DNA of 64,000 nucleotides from Shewanella algidipiscicola (GCF_003605125.1 NZ_QPQT01000008.1:62001-126000); one strand, 5' to 3'. Positions 23,891 through 33,810 are shown, counted from the first letter of the stretch. Translations and numbers: made by a program. Notes: generated from the sequence alone by a model not told the origin.

Positions 23891-24787
23891 TTATTCACCT
23901 CCCACAAGAAGCGAAGGTCGCTGACTTTCCACCGCTTCTTCACGATGATTGCGAACAACCACATACAACTCAGTCTTTTCACTCGGCAACAAGATATTGC
24001 GAGGCCAGTAGGCGCTTGCCACTATATCTGGTGCATGACAAGCTATTTCACTGGCTTCTATCGGCTCATCGGCAAAGCTTTCAACCAGTCCTACATAGAC
24101 GGTGAAGTAATGTCCCGTCACAATTTGCCCCTGCTTAAAACCAAACTTTAAGCCAGGCTGAAAACATTTCGGGCTTGTGTCAGCTTGGCCAGCTAAACGG
24201 ATGTCATAGCCTTGTGGTAACTCATTTAGTGCAAGGCGTCTGAGTAAGTCACGTAGGTTATCGACGTATGGCTGAGCCGTTTCCCAAGTGGCGGCTTTTC
24301 GGTTCACGACGCCCTTAATAGGCCACTGCTGACCATCAATAGCTAAGGTGATTTCACGCGGTGGAATACGACGAGGTACTAAGGTGACAGATAACGCAGG
24401 CGCTTCCTGACCAGGCGGAGTGATGTAAAGTGAAACCGGTGATTCTTTGTCCGTGGCTACATATACAACATTCCCCTTGATTTGCGTCTGAGCATCACTG
24501 GTTGTTCTCACCTGAGGCGATTCAAACGGCGTCACAATTCGATTCAGATGACCAAGTGCTACAGGGATCAGTTCATTAACCCCCGGTGTCATCAGTAGCG
24601 TTGTTGGCGTATCCGCTGCAACCGAATTGCTTTGAACCGGTGGATTTGCAGTAGCAGACTGCTTCATCACACTGGCTGGCACAATCGGCAATTCCACGTC
24701 TGCATACGACGCTTGTGATAACAGAACGCCACTCAAGCTCATTGCGATTAAGCTTGGTGTCATCCATCGACTAATTTTGGTTCGCAT
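23891..24787 (-). CDS. traK: TraK, secretin-like core-complex protein
   Basis: A 298-residue exported protein with a signal peptide (LIAMSLSGVLLSQASYA) and a TraK/VirB9-like domain of beta-strands (NRIVTPFESPQVRTTSDAQ near residue 85). TraK forms the outer-membrane ring with TraV and TraB. The second of two adjacent ATGs (24787) has the better distance to GGAGGG. The start overlaps the end of traE by 17 bases, which suggests coupled translation. Confidence 0.9.
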   Translation of the reverse strand: MRTKISRWMTPSLIAMSLSGVLLSQASYADVELPIVPASVMKQSATANPPVQSNSVAADTPTTLLMTPGVNELIPVALGHLNRIVTPFESPQVRTTSDAQTQIKGNVVYVATDKESPVSLYITPPGQEAPALSVTLVPRRIPPREITLAIDGQQWPIKGVVNRKAATWETAQPYVDNLRDLLRRLALNELPQGYDIRLAGQADTSPKCFQPGLKFGFKQGQIVTGHYFTVYVGLVESFADEPIEASEIACHAPDIVASAYWPRNILLPSEKTELYVVVRNHREEAVESQRPSLLVGGE

Positions 24788-25397
24788 CATTCACCCTCCG
24801 GTTTTGCTCTTGGGTCAACTTTTCACGAACTCGCTTCGTTCTAGCTTGCCCCTCATACGTATCCATCCAGCTAAGTTTTGGACGGTATTGCTCAATATTG
24901 ATGTCAAACTCATAGGTGCGAGTTTGGCGCTGTTCATCTCCAGATGGTCCAGAGACCAAGGAATAACCGGTCACAAAGACATGGCCGGTTTCATACTCAT
25001 ACTCCACTTGTCTGGGTTGGAATTTGAGCGTGACTCGGTCTTCCCGGATTTGTCTTGCCTGAATCTCCAGTGCATCGACCACTTGCTGGTACACCGCTGG
25101 AGAAAGTAGCGGCTCAATAGCAACTCGGATAAAAGACACATTACCCGGCGTCACGTTGCCCATAAGCTCAGCCAGATAGAGTCCCCAAGACTCAAGGTAA
25201 GGCTGAGTGGCCTGGTTTCGTGACACTTCAGCCGTTTCAGACAAGGTTGGTGGTTGAATGGCCACCACGGTATTGCGAGAAAATGCCGCTACCGCAAGCA
25301 GCAAGTTAGATAGCACCAGCACCGCAATCAGGAACCGTTGCCATCGGTTCTCTAATTGCGTGCCTTGCCATGATTTTAAAAAAACGTCGAACTTCAC
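24771..25397 (-). CDS. traE: TraE, VirB5/TraE-type pilus assembly protein
   Basis: A 208-residue inner-membrane protein with one N-terminal segment (FLIAVLVLSNLLLAVAAF). The periplasmic domain contains the TraE family pattern RTYEFDINIEQYRPKLSWMD. It helps pilus assembly. The ATG overlaps the traL stop by four bases (ATGA). Confidence 0.9.
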   Translation of the reverse strand: MKFDVFLKSWQGTQLENRWQRFLIAVLVLSNLLLAVAAFSRNTVVAIQPPTLSETAEVSRNQATQPYLESWGLYLAELMGNVTPGNVSFIRVAIEPLLSPAVYQQVVDALEIQARQIREDRVTLKFQPRQVEYEYETGHVFVTGYSLVSGPSGDEQRQTRTYEFDINIEQYRPKLSWMDTYEGQARTKRVREKLTQEQNRRVNDANQN

Positions 25398-25681
25398 GGC
25401 AGATAGCTCCTGATAAATGGGTTAGGGATCGTCTTGGCTTTGGTTGGCAACAGTCCGGCCCAGTAGATGGCGTGAAGAATAAAACCATCTGGGCGACCAT
25501 CACGAAAACGCCGATAGAGCTTGGTTGTCACCAACCCCAACAGGCATAAAACCAAGGCATAACCGGTAAAAATGCCGATCACTAGCCCCAACAGAATGGG
25601 AGCCATCTCATCGGCACTCCAAAGCAGGAAGTGCGGCGGGTCATCGATATAGGATGGAATATTTACAGGTTCCATAGTCAC
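25394..25681 (-). CDS. traL: TraL, small inner-membrane pilus assembly protein
   Basis: A 95-residue TraL-family protein. The N-terminus YIDDPPHFLLWSADE is characteristic. Two hydrophobic segments follow (LLGLVIGIFTGYALVLCLLG and a weaker one). It is the first gene of the traLEKBVA operon; GAGTGACT-like sequence and an AACGAGGAGTGACT ribosome binding region precede the ATG. The promoter should lie within 25682-25963. Confidence 0.9.
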   Translation of the reverse strand: MTMEPVNIPSYIDDPPHFLLWSADEMAPILLGLVIGIFTGYALVLCLLGLVTTKLYRRFRDGRPDGFILHAIYWAGLLPTKAKTIPNPFIRSYLP

Positions 25682-25963
25682 TCCTCGTTGTTTGAATTGA
25701 GAAGTGAAGGATGCCTCGGGATTGGCAGCTTCAGTGGTCAGCTAGATGCCGAATTATTGAAGGTTTTGAGGGTTCTATTCAGACAATACTAACAATTGAT
25801 CTTTTTGATGCGGTTGATATGATGGGGATATTGGTCGTGTCGAGACCAGCTGCCCACTTTAGCAAACCCGGACGGGACGACATGCATATCAAATTTATTT
25901 TTTGCTTAGGTTTTTTCTGCGACCTCGGCAGTGGGCACCGTATTCGCTAATAGGAGAAACTCA
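25682..25963. other. Intergenic region between traL and the hotspot 1 gene
   Basis: Divergent promoters for traL (minus) and the hotspot 1 gene (plus) must lie here. I see no coding remnant or strong dyad. An AGGAG ribosome binding site at about 25952 serves the plus-strand gene. Confidence 0.5.
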
Positions 25964-26551
25964 ATGCAAATTACTAAAATCATTTCCTCTGCCTCGGTTG
26001 AACGTTTAAAGCAAAAAGCACGAAAGCTTAAACGTGAAAAATCCATTACACACACTCAAGCACTCGATGAAGTTGCAGTATCTGCTGGTTTTAATCATTG
26101 GCATCAAGTTGTGCAAGCTAATGACTTACTGAAACCATCAGAAGTGGCGTTATCTTCTGGATGTGTCATGGCTTTTGATGTCAAAGATGGTATGGACGTC
26201 GATACCAGTGATGGGGTATTTATTGAAGACCACTTATTGGAGATGCTCACTGAAAAGCAGCTGTTTGAAATTTATGCCAATTCCCCTGATGAGGACGACG
26301 AACAAAACAGGCCGCTAAAAGAAACGCTATCGGATTCAGAGCTTCATGAGTATTTTCGAGATGATTGCTCATTCATGTACTTTCGTCTTGCCGAGCCTCA
26401 TGCAAACAAACCGTTAAAAGAAGTATTGGCTCTTATACGACAGTACTCTTTTTGGATGCCTCAATATATTTGGCTTCAAGGCCACCTTATTGATACTTAT
26501 CATTTGCCAACGGAAGACGAGAATGGCAATACCGTAGGCGTAAGGTTTTAG
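25964..26551 (+). CDS. Hypothetical protein, hotspot 1 cargo
   Basis: A 195-residue protein. Its first ~55 residues (KARKLKREKSITHTQALDEV, then AGFNHWHQV) match a small helical domain often found at the start of accessory proteins, with the pattern basic helix, HxQALxxxA, GFxxWxxx. The rest is acidic (PDEDDEQNRPLKETLSDSEL), with no membrane segment and no catalytic motif I can name. The ATG at 25964 has AGGAG 8 bases upstream; the open frame extends upstream to 25931 without a better start. It is the only gene on the plus strand in this part of the transfer region. Confidence 0.65.
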   Translation: MQITKIISSASVERLKQKARKLKREKSITHTQALDEVAVSAGFNHWHQVVQANDLLKPSEVALSSGCVMAFDVKDGMDVDTSDGVFIEDHLLEMLTEKQLFEIYANSPDEDDEQNRPLKETLSDSELHEYFRDDCSFMYFRLAEPHANKPLKEVLALIRQYSFWMPQYIWLQGHLIDTYHLPTEDENGNTVGVRF

Positions 26552-26560
26552 CTCTACAAG

Positions 26561-26581
26561 ATGAGGCCTAACTGGCCTCAT
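26561..26581. terminator. Bidirectional hairpin between convergent genes
   Basis: ATGAGGCC and GGCCTCAT form a perfect 8-bp stem with a 5-base loop between the end of the hotspot 1 gene and the end of traJ. T-tracts are weak on both sides. Confidence 0.55.
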
Positions 26582-27213
26582 ATCTTCTTCTGCAAGTGGC
26601 TTAACGCCAACCCCGCCATCAATGCCAAGCCGATGATCATCGACGGTAGAACCACCGGTGGAATAGCCAGCGGGGCGAACAATCCCATAAACAGCAAGAT
26701 GATGCCTGAGCCCAAGATGATCATGCTGTAGCGGTGAATGATAGGGCTCGAAAAATCAAAGGTTGTTTTCTTAATCTTCCAGGTCATCAAACCGTCCCAC
26801 AACGCCGGTAACATGAGAATAAGCGCAAAGGGCAACCAGACCATCAGCAAAGCAAATCGAGTGAACACTTGGTACAACACATCAAAAAATGCCTGAATAC
26901 GGTCTTCTACCCAGACAAACCAAAAGCCTCCCATGTTCTCCATCCCTTTAGAACGAAGTCGCTGTTCTTCAGTGGGGATTAGAAAATCTCGCACAGATTG
27001 CTCCATCTGCGTATCCACAACCCATGATTGATACCAGCCATGGCTAGTTTGACCAATCCAATAGCTTGTTTGTGCGCCCAATTGATTTTGGATCATCTGC
27101 TTCTCTTTACTAATGACCCGGCCAGTCCAATCACCAGGCACTAACACGCCAATGGAAATAATCTCTAGCATCAGCGCCAGGCAAAGTAGCCAAACCGACT
27201 TATGCTTGCTCAT
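26578..27213 (-). CDS. traJ: TraJ-type membrane protein (DUF4400)
   Basis: A 211-residue integral membrane protein of the DUF4400 family, called TraJ in SXT/R391 elements and unrelated to the F regulator TraJ. Four hydrophobic segments are seen: LLCLALMLEIISIGVLV, LLMVWLPFALILMLPAL, MIILGSGIILLFMGLF and a C-terminal one. A periplasmic loop with SYWIGQTSHGWYQSWVVDT lies between the first two. Its role is poorly known; it is encoded with the relaxase and coupling protein. The ATG at 27213 (MSKHK) has AGAGGA at proper spacing, better than the ATG at 27222. Confidence 0.85.
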   Translation of the reverse strand: MSKHKSVWLLCLALMLEIISIGVLVPGDWTGRVISKEKQMIQNQLGAQTSYWIGQTSHGWYQSWVVDTQMEQSVRDFLIPTEEQRLRSKGMENMGGFWFVWVEDRIQAFFDVLYQVFTRFALLMVWLPFALILMLPALWDGLMTWKIKKTTFDFSSPIIHRYSMIILGSGIILLFMGLFAPLAIPPVVLPSMIIGLALMAGLALSHLQKKI

Positions 27214-27760
27214 GCCAAACATCCTCTTCTACTCGCGCCAGCATGGCTGCAACGGTTGGCGTCATAATCCGGGCTTTAATCACTTGTTGAAGCCGTTTTG
27301 TCGTCGTATGACCACTGACATAACGCACGTCGATGCGTCCTTCAGCCAAATACGCCATCCGATTTGGACGATTACGAATCCAGGAGTGGAAATACACACC
27401 ATCCACGGCAGCCCACTCGAAATGGTCAGGATCACGCAGGCGAATCCCCGTTAAAGCACTGGCGGCAGTCCAGGTAAGTGCCTCAATGAAATGCCAAAGG
27501 CGTACACTGTCATCATCACAACTGACTTCTTCATAACTGCCCAAACCATTACACAGACACAAATCAAAGATGGAATGGCCATCTAACGTAAACGCATCCG
27601 TTAAGTAGTCCGCCAAGCAATACACCGAGGCCAAAGCATGAGGCCAGTCGGTTTCAAGCAGTCTTAAGGTTTCCTTGAACTGGGGATTATGTTGCTGCCA
27701 CTGAGCGATCATTTCTTTACTGGTAAGTGTTGTCATTTTCAGACAGACAGAATGATGCAT
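27200..27760 (-). CDS. Conserved SXT/R391 transfer-region protein, unknown function
   Basis: A 186-residue soluble protein conserved between traD and traJ in this ICE family. It is rich in Trp and His in its middle (RLWHFIEALTWTAASALTGI) and has no signal or membrane segment. The ATG at 27760 has a strong AAGGAG ribosome binding site that overlaps the traD stop region. Its end overlaps the traJ start by 14 bases. Co-occurrence with traI and traD suggests a role in DNA processing or in coupling-protein assembly, but nothing in the sequence shows it. Confidence 0.7.
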   Translation of the reverse strand: MHHSVCLKMTTLTSKEMIAQWQQHNPQFKETLRLLETDWPHALASVYCLADYLTDAFTLDGHSIFDLCLCNGLGSYEEVSCDDDSVRLWHFIEALTWTAASALTGIRLRDPDHFEWAAVDGVYFHSWIRNRPNRMAYLAEGRIDVRYVSGHTTTKRLQQVIKARIMTPTVAAMLARVEEDVWHEQA

Positions 27761-27769
27761 ACAGACTCC

Positions 27770-29590
27770 TTATGCTGCCTGTGTAGAGCTGGTTAAAATA
27801 GGAATGCGACCTTTGATCACGCGGCCACCTGAAAGCTTGGCGATGTACTCTAGGTTGGGGAGCTGGCCTAATAACTGCGGTGGAAACATATCGCCTTCTT
27901 CCTCCATCAAGCGTTCGCCATGATTGCCGGTAAACAAGGCGGGGCTGTCCGAGTTGGACGACATACCTTGAGTTTGCATGATGTACTGCAACCGAGTCTT
28001 AGGAAGATTGTCGGTAATGTACTGCTGCGTTTCGGCATCCATCACCCTAAGAGCTATCAGGTTGTTGATGTTACCTAACACCTGGCGAGCCTTAGCTTCA
28101 CTGCCTGTACGAGCTGCAAAGTCAGCAAAGGTCTGAGTAGCAATCACACAACGCATTTTTGCGCCACGACCTTTGTTGAGCAGTTGAATGAAGGGATCGT
28201 TGACGACTTCAGCCGCCTCATCGATGAAGATATTTACGGGACGATTTTCAACACCATAGTTATAGCGGTCACCGGCCACGGCGGTAAGATCGGATAAAAG
28301 TAACGAACCAATGGCGCTGCCAACCATGGCGTCGGTCAATGAATCCAACCCGATATAGGCCACTTGGGCATTGTTGATAATACGGCCAGAATCCGTAATT
28401 AACCGGCTGTCATCCACGTCGTTTGCAATAGGTGATAACAGTGGACCAAGTTCACTTGATGTGAGCATATTGAGCACCGGCATCAGTGAAGCCACCATCT
28501 TGGAATAGTGGGTTCTGTCATGCTCAAACATGCTCAAAAGGCCTTCCAAATCGGTATTGGCGGCAACGGGCTGAATGCGTTCGTAGTAAAAAAGCAACAT
28601 CGCCATGGCTTGTTTAGCCAAGGTATTGGCCTTTTCGGTAAAGCGCTTGATCTCCACACTAAAGTTCGGATACACCTGCTCACCCCATGCCGTGACGGCT
28701 TTTACTACCAAGCCTTCTGGGCCACCTTCCAAGAATCGTCTCAGTGTTTTCAGATCAGGACGTTGTGACGTAAGCAACAGACCTTGCACTATGTTATTCA
28801 GTGCCATTTGACCAAAGGCTTTAAATGGATCAGCACCGGTTTCGGATGGGATTAAGGCCGCAATTCGGCTAGCAATTTCAGTACCCCGGTTAAAGTTCCT
28901 CAGGGGATTAAGTCGTACTGAATGCTCTGGAAACCCCGGATGAAAATACACAAAGCGCTCAGGACTACCGGCGGCAATACAGGCTCGCTGTGCATTATCC
29001 TTAAGTTCTTTGTCTCCCTTGGGGTCAATAATAATCACGGCTTCATTGCGCAAAATGGCCTGAGTGATCATCGTATCAAAGCATCGTGTTTTTCCCGCAC
29101 CGGTCGTACCGACAATTAAGGTGTGCCCCTCAGTGTGACCAACTGGCTGGTACACATCTTCTTCTTTGGGCTCAACACCATGAATCCAGGTCGAACCCAT
29201 TTGTTTGCCGTGACCTTGGTTAAGCAAGGTTTGCTTATCCCGCTTTAAGATTTCATAAGCGCGTTGGGCATGACGTTGGTCCCACTCAAAGCCATACCCC
29301 AACCACAATTCATCAGGATGTTTTGCCATCACCTTTTGCAAATGCGACAGCGCCATAAAAGCCAATGGTTTGCCTTTTAGCCCCTTCTGCAACTTATAAA
29401 GACGGTAAGCCTCAGGCAGGCGATACAACGCCATGCCCGAGGAAATCCCTGTCATCCACCAAAATGGCTCAGGTGGTAGCTCAGTCAGCATTTCTGCGGC
29501 AATTGCCCCAGTTGCCCCAACCAGCCAGCCTGCTGCTGCCATGGCTTCATAGTTCGTGCGCCAGGGCATCTCATATGCGTTTTCTTTCAT
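27770..29590 (-). CDS. traD: TraD, type IV coupling protein
   Basis: A 606-residue VirD4/TraD ATPase that brings the relaxase-DNA complex to the secretion channel. Near the N-terminus two hydrophobic segments (MAAAGWLVGATGAIAAEML and PFWWMTGISSGMALY) anchor it. Walker A is GTTGAGKT (161-168), and Walker B is followed by VNIFIDEAAEVV. The arginine/glutamine region CVIATQTFADFAART is typical. It follows traI by 48 bases, and a GGAG ribosome binding site precedes the ATG. Confidence 0.94.
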   Translation of the reverse strand: MKENAYEMPWRTNYEAMAAAGWLVGATGAIAAEMLTELPPEPFWWMTGISSGMALYRLPEAYRLYKLQKGLKGKPLAFMALSHLQKVMAKHPDELWLGYGFEWDQRHAQRAYEILKRDKQTLLNQGHGKQMGSTWIHGVEPKEEDVYQPVGHTEGHTLIVGTTGAGKTRCFDTMITQAILRNEAVIIIDPKGDKELKDNAQRACIAAGSPERFVYFHPGFPEHSVRLNPLRNFNRGTEIASRIAALIPSETGADPFKAFGQMALNNIVQGLLLTSQRPDLKTLRRFLEGGPEGLVVKAVTAWGEQVYPNFSVEIKRFTEKANTLAKQAMAMLLFYYERIQPVAANTDLEGLLSMFEHDRTHYSKMVASLMPVLNMLTSSELGPLLSPIANDVDDSRLITDSGRIINNAQVAYIGLDSLTDAMVGSAIGSLLLSDLTAVAGDRYNYGVENRPVNIFIDEAAEVVNDPFIQLLNKGRGAKMRCVIATQTFADFAARTGSEAKARQVLGNINNLIALRVMDAETQQYITDNLPKTRLQYIMQTQGMSSNSDSPALFTGNHGERLMEEEGDMFPPQLLGQLPNLEYIAKLSGGRVIKGRIPILTSSTQAA

Positions 29591-29638
29591 TCATGCTCCG
29601 CAAAATAACCGTTTGCAATCCACTTAATTTCAAATGGA

Positions 29639-31789
29639 TTAACGTTTAGCGTGAGCGGTAAACAGAACCGTTTCCCCCTCATCAAACTGGCATTGGTCAC
29701 TGGCCGAGATCCCCCGAAGCAGCTGTCCGGCTGGAATGCCATGCTCATTGGCGACTTGGCGTAAGGTTTGAATCGTGACGCGAATACCATCGGCACTATG
29801 ATCCACGTCTGGGTAATCGCCATCGGTCAGTAAGATGGGCAAATCTTTCACAAAACTAACCATCTGTTGCCGCTGCGCGTGTTTGGGGTCTGTACTTGAG
29901 TTCGCATTGGCCGCAATCGGCTTTTGCTTACGCTCCGCTCTTGTGGCGGGCTCTTTTGCTTGGGCATTGGTTATATTAATTCGACTCGGACGCTGTGAAG
30001 CCTCTTTGTTCTGAATTGCTGTCACTGATTCTGCGTCTTGTTTGGAAAGGTCTATCAGTGCAGTTAGCCCTTTAGAAATCGATACCTTCAGCAGTAACCC
30101 TTGCTCCTGAACTCCATCATTTGTAGTCACAGTTCTGGCTTTACGCGTCGGGTTTGCCGGATCTAGTTCAAGCCAATCTAACCGACTGAGTTCAGCAAGC
30201 AGTTTTCGGGGTGCACACCAAGGTCTTACGGCATCGGGATAGCGGATCAGAAGCTGTTCACCAACCATAATCAACGCACTGCTGGCCTCTGGGAACCACG
30301 CCAAAGATTCAGGGAGATTCAATGCCTCTGCATCTTGCTGGTTTACGTTATTTGAGATGGCGCCATCATATGAATTGTTAGGCTTTTCGCATTCATCACC
30401 TGGGGCATTTTCAGTTGCCTGGGGGGTACTAACATCACTGGCATGACGAAGTTCATCATCTTTTTCGGACGGTTTTGTCGATGGCGACTCAGTCGAATTA
30501 CTGAGTTCAATTGATGATGACGCTTCAGGTAAGTCTGGATGTTCACTGGAACGACTCTGAGGTTCTGCTTGTGTTTGCTGCGTTGCTTCCCACTCAGATT
30601 TGTTAAACAGTGTCACACCACTTGGTACATTCGAGCTGAACAATAAATCGGCCTCAGATATATGCAGCATGGGTAGCCAGATTGGCTTGCCGTCTTTGAT
30701 CAGCACTTCAGGGGCAAAGCTTTCATATCGCTCATTTGAGGCGGATTTAGTGGCCAATCCTCGCTCAATGAGGATGTCCGCAAGGGTATCGGGATCTCTT
30801 GGAATGCCAGGTATCTTGTCTTTGGCCAACAGCTCAATGATTTCCTTAGCCGCGCTTTTCCAAACCAGGTAAAGATTGGTTGATTGATTCGATTTTCGTA
30901 TCCAAACTCTGGCATCTCGCTGATTGACCAACCACTGGGAACTGGCAAGCAATCGCCTCATAGCATCAAGTAGATAGCGTTCGACTGGGACACCAAGGGC
31001 ATTGTCGTCAACGGAAATTCGTTGAGCTTTCAGGTCTCGCTGTACACTGGTTTGGTCAGCTTCAATGACCAGTTTAGACAGGACATGCTCTGGATCGGTA
31101 TTGCCAATTGCTTCCAGCATGGCTTGCAAAATTTCAGGGCCAGGTTGTGTTAACCAGGCGAGCAACTCAGGCGTCATCACCCGGTTTAAAACCAGAATTG
31201 AGAATTGCTCGTGCCGTTTGCACCGTCCGTCGCGCCAGCGAATGAAATAGCGTTCAATGCTGTTATTTGTGGTCCACTGGGATAAGGTTTCTAAAAAAGG
31301 GTTCCACTGATAGCGTCCATCTTCGTCTGTGATGGACAAGTCTGAAACAGGCTTACCAATATCATGGAACAAACCGCCAAGAGCCGCTGCAACACGCCAC
31401 CTTGGCTCTAGCTCTTTTTTCTCAACCGGTGTGCCACTGGCAACAAAGATGATCCCTTCAGCAGCTTGTGCCGCCCAGAAAGCAACTTCCAACGAATGAC
31501 GTAATAAACCACCAGCACCACTGTGATGATGATGCTCAGAAGCTGGCAACAAGTGAACATAGGACGCCAGATGATCAATGCAGGGTTGAATCAGCCTTTG
31601 AAAGTCACGCTGGTTAAAGCTAAGTACCTGGCGCAGTTTGGCAATTAGCTCGTCTTGTGTGGACTGCAAATCCTCAGGTGACGCAGCTGGCAACCCCTTC
31701 AGGAATGGCGGGTAGCGTGGGATTTCTGCATCCAGTTGAGATGACAGTTCTGGTAGTGCTTTGGCTTGAAAAAATAGGTTTTTGAACAT
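29639..31789 (-). CDS. traI: TraI, MOBH-family relaxase
   Basis: A 716-residue relaxase that nicks oriT and pilots the strand. The TraI_2 domain has the metal-binding, HD-like pattern of the MOBH family: HHHHSGAGGLLRHSLE (86-101) and then GGLFHDIGKPVSD with HD at 142-143. A disordered Ser/Glu/Pro-rich linker (about residues 395-490) separates it from a C-terminal winged-helix-like domain (SLAWFPEASSALIMVGEQLL). The length equals SXT TraI as I recall it. GGAGG precedes the ATG. It heads the traI-traD-orf-traJ operon. Confidence 0.94.
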   Translation of the reverse strand: MFKNLFFQAKALPELSSQLDAEIPRYPPFLKGLPAASPEDLQSTQDELIAKLRQVLSFNQRDFQRLIQPCIDHLASYVHLLPASEHHHHSGAGGLLRHSLEVAFWAAQAAEGIIFVASGTPVEKKELEPRWRVAAALGGLFHDIGKPVSDLSITDEDGRYQWNPFLETLSQWTTNNSIERYFIRWRDGRCKRHEQFSILVLNRVMTPELLAWLTQPGPEILQAMLEAIGNTDPEHVLSKLVIEADQTSVQRDLKAQRISVDDNALGVPVERYLLDAMRRLLASSQWLVNQRDARVWIRKSNQSTNLYLVWKSAAKEIIELLAKDKIPGIPRDPDTLADILIERGLATKSASNERYESFAPEVLIKDGKPIWLPMLHISEADLLFSSNVPSGVTLFNKSEWEATQQTQAEPQSRSSEHPDLPEASSSIELSNSTESPSTKPSEKDDELRHASDVSTPQATENAPGDECEKPNNSYDGAISNNVNQQDAEALNLPESLAWFPEASSALIMVGEQLLIRYPDAVRPWCAPRKLLAELSRLDWLELDPANPTRKARTVTTNDGVQEQGLLLKVSISKGLTALIDLSKQDAESVTAIQNKEASQRPSRINITNAQAKEPATRAERKQKPIAANANSSTDPKHAQRQQMVSFVKDLPILLTDGDYPDVDHSADGIRVTIQTLRQVANEHGIPAGQLLRGISASDQCQFDEGETVLFTAHAKR

Positions 31790-31905
31790 AGTGAACCTCC
31801 GACACGATAGTGTGAAGGTTCAATCTGGCGTTGCCGGTTGATTAGACTCAAAAATCCGATATGTATTAACACATACGCCATAAAATGCTGAGGGAGCTTA
31901 TTAAG

Positions 31906-32619
31906 CTAAGGCGTATTTCTACTTGGCCTTTTAGTTTTTTTCCCAACTCTCCTTTTGGGTTTTTCAATCGGTGTAAAAGCTTCTTGTAGGTGATCGCGAA
32001 ACCATCGGCGGCGCTCAACTTGACGAAACTCGTTCAAGACAAACCGATAGTCACACGAGCCAAGACGATCACCACAACCACATGGACAAGGTAATTTATT
32101 TGCCTCACGCTTGCGCAAACCTAACGCTTTCAGTGCCCGTAGAACTGATGCTTTACCATTAACATTGAACAACTGAGAATAATCATCAATCAGGCCGTTC
32201 TCACCATGGTCCAGTTCGCCATAGGGAAAGTTGCCAAATTCAACCCTATGGGACACCGAATAAAGAAACCTGACAACAATCTTTTCGAAAAAGGTTGTCA
32301 ATGACGAGTTGGTTTTCAAAATTGACTTAATTTTCAGGTCTGAGCCAAGACAAAATGATCCATCAGAGTAAGTATGGAAGTCCTGATTACGAGGAAAGTA
32401 ACCAGCGGTATCAAACACCACTGGTAATGCCCTAGGATAATCACTTGGGCATACAATCCTTAGAGAAAATGTTCGCTCTATAAACCGACTTCCAGCTAGC
32501 TGTGCTTTTAACAGATACTCTCCCTGCAACTCAACCTTATCTGCATGGACATCTACTAATCTAATGTTCGGATAGGCCGAGAGAAAAGCCTCTAGGCCTA
32601 CAGCCTTCCAGTGCTTCAT
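31906..32619 (-). CDS. E2-like ubiquitin-conjugating-fold protein of a type II CBASS
   Basis: A 237-residue protein. Residues 1-120 have the layout of an E2 domain: SLRIVCPSDYPRALPVVFD, then FHTYSDGSFCLGS with the presumed catalytic Cys90. The C-terminus adds a metal-binding cluster CPCGCGDRLGSC and a basic tail. E2-only CBASS operons are known in which this protein modifies the CD-NTase and so sets its activity, without a fused E1. The gene starts one base after the CD-NTase stop, and no E1 or JAB protease gene lies nearby. It is the last gene of the operon. Confidence 0.8.
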   Translation of the reverse strand: MKHWKAVGLEAFLSAYPNIRLVDVHADKVELQGEYLLKAQLAGSRFIERTFSLRIVCPSDYPRALPVVFDTAGYFPRNQDFHTYSDGSFCLGSDLKIKSILKTNSSLTTFFEKIVVRFLYSVSHRVEFGNFPYGELDHGENGLIDDYSQLFNVNGKASVLRALKALGLRKREANKLPCPCGCGDRLGSCDYRFVLNEFRQVERRRWFRDHLQEAFTPIEKPKRRVGKKTKRPSRNTP

Positions 32620-33810
32620 CTATTGCTTAAACCATGGCTTTGGATCAGATGATTGAATTGCGAAAGTTGGTTTTGCCGTCACCGCAGGAATACCCAATAG
32701 ACGTGCTACCAAACTTGAATCAAGCTTCAAATCCAAACCATTTTGCGCCGCATTTACTATTCGTTGCGTATCATCACTTGAGCAAAGAGCACTAAAATCA
32801 GCTCTAGCTTGATACAGCCATTTATAAAAGTTTTCTTGTAATCGGTATTGAGCAGATTTTTCGTCATACCACTTGTCTGCAAAATCTTCGGCTGGGTTGA
32901 CTGGGTTCGGAATCATTGGCGCTTGTGCAGAAATATGGTCATCCATCTCGGAGAGCACCGTATTCAACGCTGAAGCCAAATCACTTTCACCTTTATACGA
33001 TTTAGCCGCCAATGTAGTGATGATTACCGATATTGGCTTACTATCCTCATTGTTTTTAAACATAGTGTCACGATGACGCTTTAATAATTGGATAACCTGC
33101 TGTAAGGGTGTCTTCCATTGATAATATGGCAGACTATCTATACTGGCTTTAAATCGCATTTCACGTTCGTTTATTACTAACCGTGCCGTCTTCATGCGCG
33201 TTTCAAACCATCGAGCATATCCTTCAGGATTGCTGATACGCCAGTTTGCATTCACAACTGCATAAGTGAAATCTGTGTTGTCGGTAATCGAAACTGCAAG
33301 CTGAGACACGTTTTGAGCCAAGTTTTCATCAAACTTAGAGTTTTCGACCATCCGCTTTTTCAAAAGGCCTCTTCCTGTATCACTCTCTGGCACACACGGA
33401 ACTATGTCCATGTGAAAGCTAAGCCCATCGGCATACTCTAAGCGCCAACAGCGTTTCTTCTCGGCTAGCTTTTCCTTAATTCCTCTGGCGTTTCGATAAA
33501 GCTCTAATTCATGACCCACTAGGTGCTTTAGTTGCTTTTGAGTGATAGACGTTTTATCCAGGCCACGCCGAAGATTGCACCCCATGTCTAGGTCATACTG
33601 TTCTTCTGAATCTGGCCTAATCGCCGTACCTAGACGAAAGGAACCTTGAGAAAACACGTGGGGATCAAAATTCACGCATGTTGACTCTGGGCGATGTAAC
33701 CAATCACCTAGATCCTTATAGCGTTTTTCAGCCTTTTCATAAGCACTGTCTGGTAGCTCAATTTTTTCCAGAATTGTGTTTAGAACGTCGTTACTTTTAG
33801 TATTACTCAT
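32620..33810 (-). CDS. CD-NTase (cyclic oligonucleotide synthase) of CBASS
   Basis: A 396-residue cGAS/DncV-like nucleotidyltransferase. The active site reads GSFRLGTAIRP (GS at 56-57), then YDLDMGCN with D73 and D75; the third acid is D135 in SFHMDIVPC. On phage infection such enzymes make a cyclic di- or trinucleotide that activates the effector. The effector here is an HNH-SAVED nuclease, which fits a cyclic oligonucleotide product; which nucleotide cannot be read from sequence. Its start overlaps the effector stop by 8 bases. The residues near the C-terminus (KPWFKQ) may be the site modified by the E2 protein. Confidence 0.88.
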   Translation of the reverse strand: MSNTKSNDVLNTILEKIELPDSAYEKAEKRYKDLGDWLHRPESTCVNFDPHVFSQGSFRLGTAIRPDSEEQYDLDMGCNLRRGLDKTSITQKQLKHLVGHELELYRNARGIKEKLAEKKRCWRLEYADGLSFHMDIVPCVPESDTGRGLLKKRMVENSKFDENLAQNVSQLAVSITDNTDFTYAVVNANWRISNPEGYARWFETRMKTARLVINEREMRFKASIDSLPYYQWKTPLQQVIQLLKRHRDTMFKNNEDSKPISVIITTLAAKSYKGESDLASALNTVLSEMDDHISAQAPMIPNPVNPAEDFADKWYDEKSAQYRLQENFYKWLYQARADFSALCSSDDTQRIVNAAQNGLDLKLDSSLVARLLGIPAVTAKPTFAIQSSDPKPWFKQ